Assembly (NCBI GenBank): GCA_028688145.1
Contig: JAQTYU010000013.1
Location: 1-64,000, forward strand
Length of the DNA stretch: 64,000 nt
Direction of reading: 5' to 3'
Origin: Thiotrichaceae bacterium
Lineage (GTDB): Bacteria; Pseudomonadota; Gammaproteobacteria; Beggiatoales; Beggiatoaceae
Position 1 is the first letter of the stretch. Every line of letters starts with the position of its first letter. The translations under genes were made by a program, and so were the position numbers. This document shows, piece after piece, positions 19,132-27,618 of this stretch. The notes beneath the pieces were generated by a model. It had not been told where the DNA came from, did not search any database, and saw only the letters and a list, made by a program, of their open reading frames with translations.

Positions 19132-20807
19132 TGCGGAATCTGACCTTATTCGGAATTCTAACCACCTTATTGTTGTCTGCAAGCGTTGTTATTGGGGCAG
19201 GCGTTGATTTAGGACAAGTTCAAAAGCAAGAAGTAAACTTGTCTGCCATTATGATGTTCTTATTGTTTGTGAGCGGTACTTTAGGGATTACCTACTGGGC
19301 TGCCCAACGCACCAAAACTGCAAAAGACTTCTACACCGCAGGCGGTGGCATCACGGGCTTCCAAAACGGCTTAGCGATTGCTGGTGACTACATGTCGGCT
19401 GCATCCTTCTTAGGGATTTCAGGTTTAGTGTATGGTAGCGGTTATGACGGCTTAATCTTCTCAATCGGTTGGTTAGTCGGCTGGCCTGTGATTCTATTCA
19501 TGGTCGCAGAACAATTGAGAAACTTAGGTAAATACACCTTTGCTGACGTGGCTTCTTACCGTCTCGGTCAAACTCCCATCCGTTCCATGGCAGCTTGTGG
19601 CTCTTTAGTCACCGTGTTGCTATACCTCATCGCACAAATGGTCGGTGCAGGTCAATTAATTCAATTATTATTCGGTTTAGAATACTGGATAGCCGTGGTT
19701 CTGGTCGGCGTGTTAATGATTCTTTATGTGACCTTCGGCGGCATGTTAGCTACCACTTGGGTACAAATCATTAAAGCAATCCTGTTATTGGTCGGCGCAA
19801 CCTTCATGGCGTTCATGGTGTTGAAAGAAGTAGGTTTCAGCTTCGAAGCCTTATTCACCAAAGCCGTGGCAATCCATAAGAAACATGATGCTATTATGGG
19901 CCCAGGCGGTTTAGTCACCGATCCGTTATCTGCCATCTCTTTAGGCTTAGGCTTAATGTTTGGTACAGCAGGTTTACCCCACATTTTAATGCGTTTCTTC
20001 ACCGTCTCCGATGCAAAAGAAGCCCGTAAATCCGTATTCTATGCCACGGGCTTTATCGGTTACTTCTATATTTTAACCTTCATCATCGGCTTTGGCGCAA
20101 TCCTGTTGGTTTCTACCAATCCAGCCTATTTCAGTGACTTTGTTGCTGGTAAATTGAAAGGTGGCGGCAACATGCCCGCAATTCACTTAGCTCATGCAGT
20201 GGGCGGTGATATTTTCTTAGGCTTTATTTCAGCCGTTGCCTTCGCTACGATTTTGGCAGTGGTTTCAGGCTTAACCTTAGCAGGCGCATCCGCAGTTTCT
20301 CATGACTTATATGCAAACGTGTTTAGACGCGGTCGTGTAGACGAAGCACAAGAAATGCGTGTTTCCAAAATGGCAACTATTGCCTTAGGCATTTTAGCCA
20401 TCATTCTCGGTATTCAATTTGAAAAGCAAAACGTCGCCTTCATGGTGTACTTAGCCTTTACCGTTGCAGCCAGCGCAAACTTCCCTGTGTTATTCCTGTC
20501 TATCTACTGGTCAAAACTGACCACGCGCGGTGCGTTCATCGGTGGCTTCATTGGCTTAATCACCGCATTAGGTTTAGTAATCGTCGGACCTACCGTGTGG
20601 GAAGATACCTTAGGCTTTGCGAAAGGTTCTGCACCCTTCCAATACAAATTCCCTGCAATCTTCTCAATGACAGCAGGCTTTATTTCAATTTGGTTCTTCT
20701 CAATCACCGACAGCAGTGCGCGTGCTAAAGAAGACATCGCAGGCTTTGAAGCACAAGACATCCGTTGTCAAACGGGTATCGGTGCTGATGGTGCAGTTGA
20801 CCACTAA
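19131..20807 (+). CDS. actP: Sodium:solute (acetate-type) symporter, ActP-like, copy 1
   Basis: 558 residues, a polytopic sodium/solute symporter of the SSS family, with an N-terminal hydrophobic segment (1-23) resembling a cleavable signal and about 13 further membrane segments. Family features seen: [20 protein letters not shown] after the first segment, [22 protein letters not shown], and [19 protein letters not shown]. Linkage to DUF485 is the usual mark of ActP, which imports acetate and other short carboxylates. Substrate here is inferred, not shown. Translationally coupled to DUF485 by TAATG. Nearly duplicated at 21356. Confidence 0.88.
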   Translation: MRNLTLFGILTTLLLSASVVIGAGVDLGQVQKQEVNLSAIMMFLLFVSGTLGITYWAAQRTKTAKDFYTAGGGITGFQNGLAIAGDYMSAASFLGISGLVYGSGYDGLIFSIGWLVGWPVILFMVAEQLRNLGKYTFADVASYRLGQTPIRSMAACGSLVTVLLYLIAQMVGAGQLIQLLFGLEYWIAVVLVGVLMILYVTFGGMLATTWVQIIKAILLLVGATFMAFMVLKEVGFSFEALFTKAVAIHKKHDAIMGPGGLVTDPLSAISLGLGLMFGTAGLPHILMRFFTVSDAKEARKSVFYATGFIGYFYILTFIIGFGAILLVSTNPAYFSDFVAGKLKGGGNMPAIHLAHAVGGDIFLGFISAVAFATILAVVSGLTLAGASAVSHDLYANVFRRGRVDEAQEMRVSKMATIALGILAIILGIQFEKQNVAFMVYLAFTVAASANFPVLFLSIYWSKLTTRGAFIGGFIGLITALGLVIVGPTVWEDTLGFAKGSAPFQYKFPAIFSMTAGFISIWFFSITDSSARAKEDIAGFEAQDIRCQTGIGADGAVDH

Positions 20808-20853
20808 GCTCTAACTTGCCGTACTCATTAATTCACCCTGTGGATTAATGTCT

Positions 20854-20893
20854 AAACCCCCCAAACAGTCAGTATTGATGTTTGGGGGTTTTT
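20854..20893 (+). terminator. Rho-independent terminator after symporter copy 1
   Basis: CCCCCAAAC (20858-20866) pairs with GTTTGGGGG (20880-20888), followed by TTTTT. A second weaker hairpin, ATTAATTCAC/GTGGATTAAT, precedes it at about 20828-20850. Both are repeated after copy 2. Confidence 0.9.
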
Positions 20894-21047
20894 ATTTGTT
20901 TATCCCTTCCGAATAAAGCTTGACAAAAATAGCCTCTCCCTTGAATATCTACCCCGCCCTAATCTGGTGTGAGCAAGCCCTATTTGGCAGGTTTGTCTGG
21001 ATTAAGGAGCACTATAAAAATATTATGTTTTTCAGAGGGAGTTTATT

Positions 21048-21356
21048 ATGCAGCCTGATATGGTGAGCAAAGTAAAACAGCATCCTAAATACCGTGAGTT
21101 GTTGGCAAAGCGCACGGTATTTTCTTGGATACTGACGTTTATCATGTGTGCGATTTATTATGGATTTATCCTGCTGGTCGCATTTCGTAAAGATGTACTC
21201 AAAACCCCAATTGCAGATAATTCAATTATTACCGTCGGCATTCCTTTAGGTGTTTTAGTGATTTTGAGTGCCTTCATCCTGACAGGTATTTATACGTGGC
21301 GTGCCAATGGCACGTTTGACGAGCTAACCCGTGAAATCAAGAAGGATGTGCAATAA
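21048..21356 (+). CDS. DUF485 (YjcH-like) membrane protein, copy 2
   Basis: 102 residues with the same two membrane segments and the same ends ([10 protein letters not shown] and TREIKKDVQ) as the protein at 18823. Most differences are conservative; the loop between the membrane segments changes most (FDKEF against FRKDV). Again ends in TAATG with the symporter. The upstream gap is 240 bp, and its sequence does not obviously repeat the upstream region of copy 1, so the two operons may have different promoters. Confidence 0.9.
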   Translation: MQPDMVSKVKQHPKYRELLAKRTVFSWILTFIMCAIYYGFILLVAFRKDVLKTPIADNSIITVGIPLGVLVILSAFILTGIYTWRANGTFDELTREIKKDVQ

Positions 21357-23032
21357 TGCGGAATATCACTTTATTTGGATTAATTTCTGCCTTATTACTG
21401 TCTGTCAGCACGGTATTTGGGGCAGGGGGCGATTTAGGACAAGTTCAAAAGCAAGGGGTTAATCTCTCTGCAATTTTAATGTTTTTGGTATTTGTCGGCG
21501 GCACTTTAGGAATTACCTATTGGGCAGCCAAACGCACCAAAACCGCCAAGGATTTTTACACTGCAGGCGGTGGGATTACAGGCTTTCAAAACGGCTTAGC
21601 GATTGCGGGCGACTTCATGTCCGCCGCTTCATTTTTGGGCTTCTCCGCCATGGTTTACAACAAAGGCTATGACGGCTTAATTTTCTCTATCAGCGGCTTG
21701 GTGGGCTGGCCCATCGTGATGTTTTTGATGGCAGAACAACTGCGTAATTTAGGCAAATATACTTTTGCTGACGTGGTTACTTACCGTTTAGAACCCACGC
21801 CGATTCGTTCCATGGCAGCTTGTGGCTCTTTAGTCACGGTGTTGTTATATCTGATTGCGCAAATGGTGGGTGCAGGGCAATTAATTCAATTGTTATTCGG
21901 TTTAGAATATTGGATTGCGGTGGTACTGGTGGGCGTATTGATGATTTTATACGTCACTTTCGGCGGGATGTTGGCAACGACTTGGGTGCAAATTACCAAA
22001 GCGGTGTTATTGCTCTCAGGCGCAACCTTCATGGCGTTCATGGTGATGTATAAATATGGATTCAGCTTTGAAGCCCTATTCACCCAAGCGACTGTGGTGC
22101 ATAAAGATAAACTCGCGATTCTTGCCCCCGGCGGTTTAGTGTCTGACCCTTTATCCACAATCTCAATGGGGCTGGGCTGGATGTTTGGCACGGCAGGTTT
22201 ACCGCATATTTTAATGCGTTTCTTCACCGTTTCTGACGCAAAAGAAGCCCGTAAATCTGTGCTTTATGCCACGGGCTTTATTGGCTATTTCTACCTGCTG
22301 ATTTTCGTGATTGGCTTTGGTGCAATCGTGATGGTGTCCACCAATCCTGAATACCTTGCAGATGCAGCCAAGGGCACGTTAAAAGGCGGCGGCAACATGC
22401 CCGCTGTGCACTTAGCGCACGCCGTCGGTGGTGACATTTTCTTAGGCTTTATTTCTGCGGTTGCCTTCGCCACAATTTTAGCTGTGGTTTCAGGCTTAAC
22501 TTTAGCAGGCGCAACTTCCGTTTCTCACGACTTATATGCCAACGTGTTTAGACGCGGTCGTGCCAACGAAGCTGATGAAATGAAAGTTTCTAAATACGCG
22601 ACTTTTGCCTTAGGTATTTTAGCGATTATTCTCGGCATTCAGTTTGAAAAGCAAAACGTCGGCTTTATGGTGTTCCTCGCCTTCAACGTGGCTGCCAGCG
22701 CAAACTTCCCCGTGTTATTGTTGTCGGTTTACTGGTCAAAATTGACCACGCGCGGCGCATTTATTGGGGGTTTTGTGGGCTTAATCAGTGCCGTGGCATT
22801 AATGATTATTGGTCCTACGATTTGGGAAGAAACCCTCGGTTTCCCCAAAGGTTCTGCACTGATTCAATACAAATACCCCACGATTTTCTCAATGACACTG
22901 GGGTTTGTCGCGATCTGGTTCTTCTCCATCACCGACAAGAGTGCACGCGCTCAAGTCGATAAGGATGCGTTTGAAGCCCAGAATATTCGTTGTCAAACGG
23001 GTATTGGGGCTGAAGGCGCAGTGAGCCACTAA
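21356..23032 (+). CDS. actP: Sodium:solute (acetate-type) symporter, ActP-like, copy 2
   Basis: 558 residues, exactly the length of the copy at 19131 and alignable without gaps by eye. Core transport motifs are conserved ([47 protein letters not shown]). Differences cluster near the third membrane region ([13 protein letters not shown] against [13 protein letters not shown]), a loop after the sixth ([21 protein letters not shown]), and the ninth or tenth segments. This pattern fits duplication followed by divergence, perhaps of affinity or substrate range. ActP identity is inferred from family and DUF485 linkage. Confidence 0.88.
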   Translation: MRNITLFGLISALLLSVSTVFGAGGDLGQVQKQGVNLSAILMFLVFVGGTLGITYWAAKRTKTAKDFYTAGGGITGFQNGLAIAGDFMSAASFLGFSAMVYNKGYDGLIFSISGLVGWPIVMFLMAEQLRNLGKYTFADVVTYRLEPTPIRSMAACGSLVTVLLYLIAQMVGAGQLIQLLFGLEYWIAVVLVGVLMILYVTFGGMLATTWVQITKAVLLLSGATFMAFMVMYKYGFSFEALFTQATVVHKDKLAILAPGGLVSDPLSTISMGLGWMFGTAGLPHILMRFFTVSDAKEARKSVLYATGFIGYFYLLIFVIGFGAIVMVSTNPEYLADAAKGTLKGGGNMPAVHLAHAVGGDIFLGFISAVAFATILAVVSGLTLAGATSVSHDLYANVFRRGRANEADEMKVSKYATFALGILAIILGIQFEKQNVGFMVFLAFNVAASANFPVLLLSVYWSKLTTRGAFIGGFVGLISAVALMIIGPTIWEETLGFPKGSALIQYKYPTIFSMTLGFVAIWFFSITDKSARAQVDKDAFEAQNIRCQTGIGAEGAVSH

Positions 23033-23077
23033 ACTGTAACTTGCTTTATCCATTAATTCACTTCGTGGATTAATATC

Positions 23078-23118
23078 GAAAACCCCCAAACATCAGTATT
23101 GATCGTTTGGGGGTTTTT
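23078..23118 (+). terminator. Rho-independent terminator after symporter copy 2
   Basis: AACCCCCAAAC (23081-23091) pairs with GTTTGGGGGTT (23105-23115), with a T-run. Clearly homologous to the terminator at 20854, including the preceding ATTAATTCAC hairpin, so the duplicated unit includes its 3' end. Confidence 0.9.
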
Positions 23119-23284
23119 ATTTGGCTTTAGCATTAAAAATTTAATATTTTCAATATATTAAAGATTAATCCTGTTTAACTCGAATGCTTTTGTGAAGACT
23201 GATTCAACCCTTAAGCAGGTTAAAGTTTTGTCGGTTGAACACCGCAATTAATTCCGCGATCTCCAAGCGTTTAAAGGATGAAAT

Positions 23285-24190
23285 TTAACCCACTAAAAAA
23301 CTTAAAATTAGTACCAAACTCATCACGGTATGCAGTGCAATCGTCGATTTAATTGCAGGAATCAACGCACTTGCTGTGGCGTAATTCCGCGCTAAACTCC
23401 ACATTGCAAACCCCGCCAGCGGTATTAATAAGAAATTCAATAGATTAAGTTGCGGGATTACTTTGAAATAAATCCCAAGTCCCAGACTTAAAAAGCTAAA
23501 AATTAACAAGCCATCATATAAAATCTGCGCTTTCGCCTGCCCCAAACGCACTACTAAATTGGCTTTGCCAACCTGTTTATCGGCGGCGTAATCAGGAAAT
23601 TGATTAATGTATAAAATCGCAGTCACCAGCCCCGTGATTGGCAAGGCGGCAAATACAGGCGTTAAATTAAAATCGTGAACTTGTAATAGATACGCGCCCA
23701 GCACGGGTAAAATCCCAAAGTTCAGCCCGACTAAAACTTCACCCCAGCCCCGACTACACAACGCAAACGGTGGCGCGGAATAGAAATAGCCTGACAACAC
23801 CCCAATCAAACCAATCCAAAAAATTGGCATTCCTCGCAGCCACACCAGCATTAGCCCCAGCGCGATGCCTGCTGCTAATAAAATGATTCCATAAATATGC
23901 ACTTGTTGCGGGCTTAACGTCCCATTTTGAATCATGCGGCTGCCGCCTGCAAAGGGCGTGAGTGGGGTGTGATTATTTTCATCACAATGATTGAGATGGT
24001 CAAAATAATCATTGAGCACGTTGATGGCGGCATGTAGCAAAATCCCGCCCAGCAAGGCGGCGCAAAAATAAAAGGCTGAAAATTGTCCTTGCTGCTGCCA
24101 CGCAATCACCGTTCCTAACAGAATGGGCAAAATAATCACGGTGAAAAATTGGGGGCGAGTTGCCTGAATCCAAGTACGAAGATGCACCAT
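23285..24190 (-). CDS. menA: UbiA-family prenyltransferase, MenA-like
   Basis: Integral membrane prenyltransferase with about eight hydrophobic segments. The first aspartate-rich motif is NVLNDYFDHLNHCDENN, and the second is near DYAADKQVGKAN. Together with TPFAGGSRMIQNG these fit MenA, which attaches a polyprenyl chain to 1,4-dihydroxy-2-naphthoate in menaquinone synthesis. No other men gene is in the window, so the aromatic substrate is inferred. The start is placed at 24190 (MVHLRTWIQATRP), which has AGGA 6 bp upstream. The ATG at 24229 abuts a terminator hairpin and has no ribosome site. Confidence 0.8.
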   Translation of the reverse strand: MVHLRTWIQATRPQFFTVIILPILLGTVIAWQQQGQFSAFYFCAALLGGILLHAAINVLNDYFDHLNHCDENNHTPLTPFAGGSRMIQNGTLSPQQVHIYGIILLAAGIALGLMLVWLRGMPIFWIGLIGVLSGYFYSAPPFALCSRGWGEVLVGLNFGILPVLGAYLLQVHDFNLTPVFAALPITGLVTAILYINQFPDYAADKQVGKANLVVRLGQAKAQILYDGLLIFSFLSLGLGIYFKVIPQLNLLNFLLIPLAGFAMWSLARNYATASALIPAIKSTIALHTVMSLVLILSFLVG

Positions 24191-24230
24191 ACGCAGTCCT
24201 ACAGGTTTTAAATGGGAAAGTTGATTCATA

Positions 24231-24254
24231 AAAAAAGGGACAAATTGTCCCTTT
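24231..24254 (-). terminator. Rho-independent terminator after cobB
   Basis: On the minus strand, GGGACAA and TTGTCCC (24237-24251) form a tight hairpin followed by seven T. It ends immediately before the ATG at 24229, which argues that menA is separately transcribed and starts further in. Confidence 0.85.
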
Positions 24255-24284
24255 AGTCTATTAGTATTTTAGCAGATTCTGTAA

Positions 24285-25040
24285 TTATACAGGCTTATCT
24301 AAAATCGCATGTTTCAAAGCCTGCATCATGGTAGTTGCCTTGCCTTGCAAAAATATATCGCTCACATGTTCCAAAGTATAAAGCGACTTTTCGATGTTAA
24401 TCTCGATAATTTTTGCACGATTTTGTTTGGCAATGCGCGGCAAATTACAGGCAGGACGCACTTCCCCTGTCGTGCCAATAATCAGCATCACATCGCAACG
24501 ACAGGCTTCTTGATGGGAAAGCGTCGCTTCGCGTTCAGGAATGCCTTCCCCAAAAAACACGAAGTTGGGTTTTAACATACCGTGGTCTTTTGGGCAGCGA
24601 GGAATTGGAGCTGTTAAATCGACTTGTTCCCGTGAATACACGCTGTGGCAACTGGTACAAGTCAAAGTCCGTGTATTTCCATGATATTCATAAACTTGTT
24701 TGCTGCCCGCTTCGGTGTGCAGATTATCAATATTTTGAGTGATAATACTTTTCACAATGCCCGCGTGTTCCAATTCTGACAGGGCAAAATGCGCAGGATT
24801 GGCTCGTGCTTCCCCAAAGAAATCGTAAAACAAGGTTTTAATCGCTGCCCAAGAGGCTTGCGGATTTTCAAAGAAATATTCTAAATCCAATACAATCGGA
24901 TCGTAGCGTTTCCAAATGCCTTCTTCGCCCCGAAACGAGGGAATCCCGCTTTCTACGGAAATTCCCGCGCCCGTCATCACCACTACGTGTTTTGCCTGTT
25001 TGAGCACGGCGGCGGCTTTTAAGATTTCAGCTTGCATCAT
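24285..25040 (-). CDS. cobB: NAD-dependent protein deacylase (sirtuin)
   Basis: Removes acyl groups from lysines using NAD+ in the cytoplasm, controlling for example acetyl-CoA synthetase. 251 residues. Seen: GAGISVESGIPSFRG (24-38), QNIDNLH (102-108), and the catalytic His120 in EYHGN. The zinc module has Cys128, Cys131 and Cys149, but the usual fourth Cys is missing: the sequence reads RCPKDHGMLKP, leaving Asp152 or His153 at that place. The start may be either of two adjacent ATGs. The gene follows folE by 15 bp on the same strand and ends in a terminator. A CobB next to acetate transporters fits acetate metabolism, though they are not in one operon. Confidence 0.93.
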   Translation of the reverse strand: MMQAEILKAAAVLKQAKHVVVMTGAGISVESGIPSFRGEEGIWKRYDPIVLDLEYFFENPQASWAAIKTLFYDFFGEARANPAHFALSELEHAGIVKSIITQNIDNLHTEAGSKQVYEYHGNTRTLTCTSCHSVYSREQVDLTAPIPRCPKDHGMLKPNFVFFGEGIPEREATLSHQEACRCDVMLIIGTTGEVRPACNLPRIAKQNRAKIIEINIEKSLYTLEHVSDIFLQGKATTMMQALKHAILDKPV

Positions 25041-25055
25041 CCGCAGTTACGCCGT

Positions 25056-25652
25056 TTAACGTGAAACCAAACTGAGCAATTCCATAAATTCGGCACGGGT
25101 GGCGTGACGATTGCGGAACGTGCCCAACATGGCAGAGGTCATAGTGGTGGAGTTTTGCTTTTCGACACCGCGCATGGTCATGCACATGTGTGAAGCTTGC
25201 ATTACCACTGCCACGCCATAGGCATGGGTGCTCGATGAAATCGCTTCGGCAATTTGGCAGGTGAGTTGTTCTTGAATTTGTAAACGCCGTGCGTACATAT
25301 CGACAATGCGCGCCACTTTGGACAAACCCAGCACTTTGCCAGCGGGCAAATAGCCAACGTGACATTTTCCAAAGAAAGGCAACATGTGATGTTCGCACAT
25401 GCTGTAAAACTCGATGTCTTTCACAATCACCATTTCTTCATTATTAGAGTCAAACAAGGCGTTGTTGACGAGATCGTCTAAAGACTCGCGATAGCCTTTG
25501 GTCAAATATTGCATTGCTTTGGCGGCACGATCGGGGGTTTTCAGCAGACCGTCACGGGTGGGGTCTTCGCCAATTTGAACGAGGACTTCGTGATAAGCCT
25601 CTCTCAAACGGGCGGTGATGTTGTCGTCATAACTAAAATGTTTGCTTGACAT
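25056..25652 (-). CDS. folE: GTP cyclohydrolase I
   Basis: Converts GTP to 7,8-dihydroneopterin triphosphate, the first step of tetrahydrofolate synthesis and also of the queuosine route that feeds Tgt. 198 residues. Zinc ligands are Cys86 and His89 in MCEHHMLPF and Cys157 in HMCMTMRG. Also typical are [16 protein letters not shown] and the C-terminal [11 protein letters not shown]. The gene starts about 200 bp from the pduO-type gene, with a C/G-rich repeat between them. It is probably co-transcribed with cobB. Confidence 0.97.
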   Translation of the reverse strand: MSSKHFSYDDNITARLREAYHEVLVQIGEDPTRDGLLKTPDRAAKAMQYLTKGYRESLDDLVNNALFDSNNEEMVIVKDIEFYSMCEHHMLPFFGKCHVGYLPAGKVLGLSKVARIVDMYARRLQIQEQLTCQIAEAISSSTHAYGVAVVMQASHMCMTMRGVEKQNSTTMTSAMLGTFRNRHATRAEFMELLSLVSR

Positions 25653-25748
25653 TGTGACTGCTCCACATAAGGGTTTGAAGTTGAAAAATAGAGTTTAGCG
25701 AAACTTGATTGGAATAAAACGTGTTTGAGAAGACGTTAAAAATCTTAA

Positions 25749-25853
25749 CTGCGCCCCCAACCCCCTAACTAAAACAATCCCCTAAAGGGGACTTTTGAAG
25801 ATAAGAATATGTTTGTATTTAATGTTTAGCCCCCTTTAGGGGGTTGGGGGCTT
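25749..25853 (+). repeat. C/G-rich intergenic repeat, copy A
   Basis: Begins GCGCCCCCAACCCCCTAA and ends with AGCCCCCTTTAGGGGG then TTGGGGGCT, so the ends form an inverted repeat. An inner CCCCTAAAGGGG hairpin and the spacer AATGTTTAG are shared with copies at 26469, 51745 and 57504. It lies between pduO and folE. Confidence 0.85.
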
Positions 25854-25866
25854 CTCAGTAAAAAAC

Positions 25867-26427
25867 TTAAGAAGCTACGCCATGCCGATTACGTTGCCAT
25901 AACACTTCGCTGCCACCATTGGCACGCGCCAACACGCGGGCGATGACAAACAGCAAATCGGACAGACGATTTAAATAATGCAGTCCGTAGACATTAATTT
26001 CAGCCTCGCGCATTAAACTGACCACGCGCCGTTCTGCACGCCGACACACGGTTCTCGCCAAATGACACACCGCCGCCGCAGGATTGCCACCGGGTAGAAT
26101 AAATTCTTTCAGCGTGGGTAATTCTTCATTGAGCTGATCCAGCGTATTTTCCAAGCGGCTGACATGTTCTAAAGTGATAATCCGATGACTGGGAATGCAC
26201 AACTCGCCCCCCAGATCGAATAAATCATGTTGCACTTCGTGTAAGCACTGCTGAATAACAGCGGGCAAGGTATGGGTTAATAATAACCCAATTATGCTGT
26301 TTAATTCATCCACTGTGCCATAAGATTCTACCCACGCGCCATCTTTTTCAACGCGGCTGCCATCTCCTAAGCCTGTAGTGCCGTCGTCCCCTGTGCGGGT
26401 GTAGATTTTTGAAAGTCGATTTCCCAT
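25867..26427 (-). CDS. pduO: Cob(I)alamin adenosyltransferase, PduO type
   Basis: Transfers the adenosyl group of ATP to cob(I)alamin to give adenosylcobalamin. About 186 residues. The N-terminal ATP-binding motif KIYTRTGDDGTTGLGDGSRV, the VDELNSIIGLL helix, CRRAERRVV, and the C-terminal YLNRLSDLLFVIAR are diagnostic. The start at 26427 (MGNRLSK) has GAGG upstream at usable spacing; the ATG at 26436 abuts the same GAGG. The gene stands alone between two copies of the same intergenic repeat. No cobalamin riboswitch was recognised upstream. The short name cobO is used for a different family. Confidence 0.93.
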   Translation of the reverse strand: MGNRLSKIYTRTGDDGTTGLGDGSRVEKDGAWVESYGTVDELNSIIGLLLTHTLPAVIQQCLHEVQHDLFDLGGELCIPSHRIITLEHVSRLENTLDQLNEELPTLKEFILPGGNPAAAVCHLARTVCRRAERRVVSLMREAEINVYGLHYLNRLSDLLFVIARVLARANGGSEVLWQRNRHGVAS

Positions 26428-26468
26428 GATCCTCATCCTCGGTGTTATTTATTATTTAACTGCTTAAC

Positions 26469-26596
26469 TGCGCCCCCAACCCCCTAAAGGGGGCTAAAGA
26501 CTAAAACATCAATATTTTCTTATCTTTAAAGTCCCTTTTAGGGGATTTAGGGGCTAATTTTATGTTTAGCCCCCTTTAGGGGGTTGGGGGCTTTTT
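26469..26596 (+). repeat. C/G-rich intergenic repeat, copy B
   Basis: Starts GCGCCCCCAACCCCCTAAAG and ends TTTAGGGGGTTGGGGGCT. Same orientation and blocks as copy A, with an extra CCCCTAAA-type hairpin inside. Copies A and B bracket the pduO gene. Confidence 0.85.
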
Positions 26597-26640
26597 TAAG
26601 TCTTATTCTAACCTGAGTTCGGGATAAGAAATCTTTGTAG

Positions 26641-26670
26641 TAGGGTGGAATAGCGTAGCGTATTCCACCA
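26641..26670. repeat. 30-bp palindromic block, left copy
   Basis: TAGGGTGGAATAGCGTAGCG followed by TATTCCACCA. It is itself palindromic (GGTGGAATA/TATTCCACC) and occurs inverted at 26817-26846. Confidence 0.85.
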
Positions 26671-26690
26671 TGAAGCGTGATACTTGTCTC

Positions 26691-26713
26691 GTTCCAACGC
26701 TCCAGCGTTGGAA
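26691..26713. repeat. Palindrome TTCCAACGCT-CC-AGCGTTGGAA
   Basis: Perfect 10-bp arms with a 2-nt centre (26692-26713), inside the MITE-like element. An imperfect hairpin, CTCGTCGCT/AGCGGCGAG, follows at 26721-26740. Confidence 0.8.
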
Positions 26714-26816
26714 TGACTACCTCGTCGCTCTAGCGGCGAGGATTTTACAGGCTTCTACCGTACCATCAGGGTCTTCTCGATTTAACTGCGTCATACCTAG
26801 AGTTATCACCTTTCTT

Positions 26817-26846
26817 GGTGGAATACGCTACGCTATTCCACCCTAC
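26817..26846. repeat. 30-bp palindromic block, right copy (inverted)
   Basis: Exact reverse complement of 26641-26670. Confidence 0.85.
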
Positions 26847-26886
26847 GACTGCTAAATTTTCTACTCTTCCTTATCCCGAACTCAGG

Positions 26887-27618
26887 TTATTCTAACCAAA
26901 TTAAATGCGCCATACGTCCCGTCACTGCTTCACGCCGATAAGAATAAAACAAATCGGGTTCGCTGAAAGTGCAGTGTTCGCCACCCGAAACTTCTAAAAC
27001 GCCGCTTAAAGCCAAGCGTTGTCGCGCCAATAAATACAAATCAGCAAACCAGTGGGTTTCATCTTTGAAAATAAATGCTTGAGACGCATTATCATCCTGC
27101 GCCATAAATGCCGCCCGCACGTCCTCACCCACTTCAAAGGCTTTGACACTGATGGCGGGTGCAAGCCACACCAAAACGTCAGCAGGGGGCAAGTCCAATG
27201 CTTCTAAAGTATTTTCCAAAATCCCGGCCGCCAAGCCGCGCCAACCCGCATGAGCCACCGCGACTTTTGTCCCTTCGCGGTCGCAGAAAAACACGGGCAA
27301 GCAATCCGCCGTCATCACCACGCACACTTGACCGCGTTCAGTGGTGAAACTGGCATCGGCGCAGGCTTCTACATTTTCACTGTCCGCGCTTAAAACTTGC
27401 GTGCCATGCACTTGCTGCATCCAACAAGGTTCACTGGGCAAGGCTAAATTTTGTGTTAACAGTGCGCGATTTGCTGCAACTGCCATAGGATCATCGCCCA
27501 CATGGCTTGCTAAATTAAAGCTGTCAAACGGCGGCACACTCACGCCACCGTGGCGGGTGCTGCTATACGCTTTGACATGCAGCGGCGCATTCCATCTGGG
27601 CGTGATCCAATTAAGCAT
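26887..27618 (-). CDS. pgeF: Peptidoglycan editing factor PgeF (multicopper polyphenol oxidase/laccase-domain family)
   Basis: 243 residues. The family in E. coli (YfiH) hydrolyses wrongly made UDP-MurNAc-L-Ser precursors; other members act on purine nucleosides. The metal/active-site triad is visible as His71 (QQVHG), Cys106 (MTADCLPVFFC) and His123 (VAHAGWRG). The N-terminal WNAPLHVKAYSSTRHGGVS and the C-terminal FYSYRREAVTGRMAHLIWLE also match. The ATG overlaps the end of rluD by 8 nt, the common rluD-pgeF pair. The stop codon lies exactly at the junction with the MITE-like element: two of its bases come from the element's end, and the reconstructed pre-insertion sequence also has TAA. Confidence 0.93.
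   Translation of the reverse strand: MLNWITPRWNAPLHVKAYSSTRHGGVSVPPFDSFNLASHVGDDPMAVAANRALLTQNLALPSEPCWMQQVHGTQVLSADSENVEACADASFTTERGQVCVVMTADCLPVFFCDREGTKVAVAHAGWRGLAAGILENTLEALDLPPADVLVWLAPAISVKAFEVGEDVRAAFMAQDDNASQAFIFKDETHWFADLYLLARQRLALSGVLEVSGGEHCTFSEPDLFYSYRREAVTGRMAHLIWLE

Larger units (their letters stand above)
26610..26888. mobile_element. MITE-like non-autonomous element with nested palindromes
   Basis: 279 bp bounded by perfect 19-bp terminal inverted repeats, AACCTGAGTTCGGGATAAG at 26610-26628 and its complement at 26870-26888. The 5-bp sequence ATTCT flanks both sides (26605-26609 and 26889-26893), as expected for a target duplication. Inside are two inverted copies of a 30-bp palindromic block and two further hairpins. 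No transposase is encoded. Removing the element and one ATTCT rebuilds a continuous pgeF 3' end. The parent transposon family is not identified. Confidence 0.85.

Noticed and set aside
18823..23032. Assembly artefact explaining the doubled symporter operon
   Set aside because: The copies differ at many positions and have different upstream regions, so this is a diverged duplication.
26670..26855. 61-codon reading frame inside the MITE-like element
   Set aside because: It runs through palindromes of a non-coding element and has no recognisable product.
26428..26886. Cobalamin riboswitch upstream of pduO
   Set aside because: The gap is filled by a C/G-rich repeat and the MITE-like element; no B12-box-like sequence was recognised.
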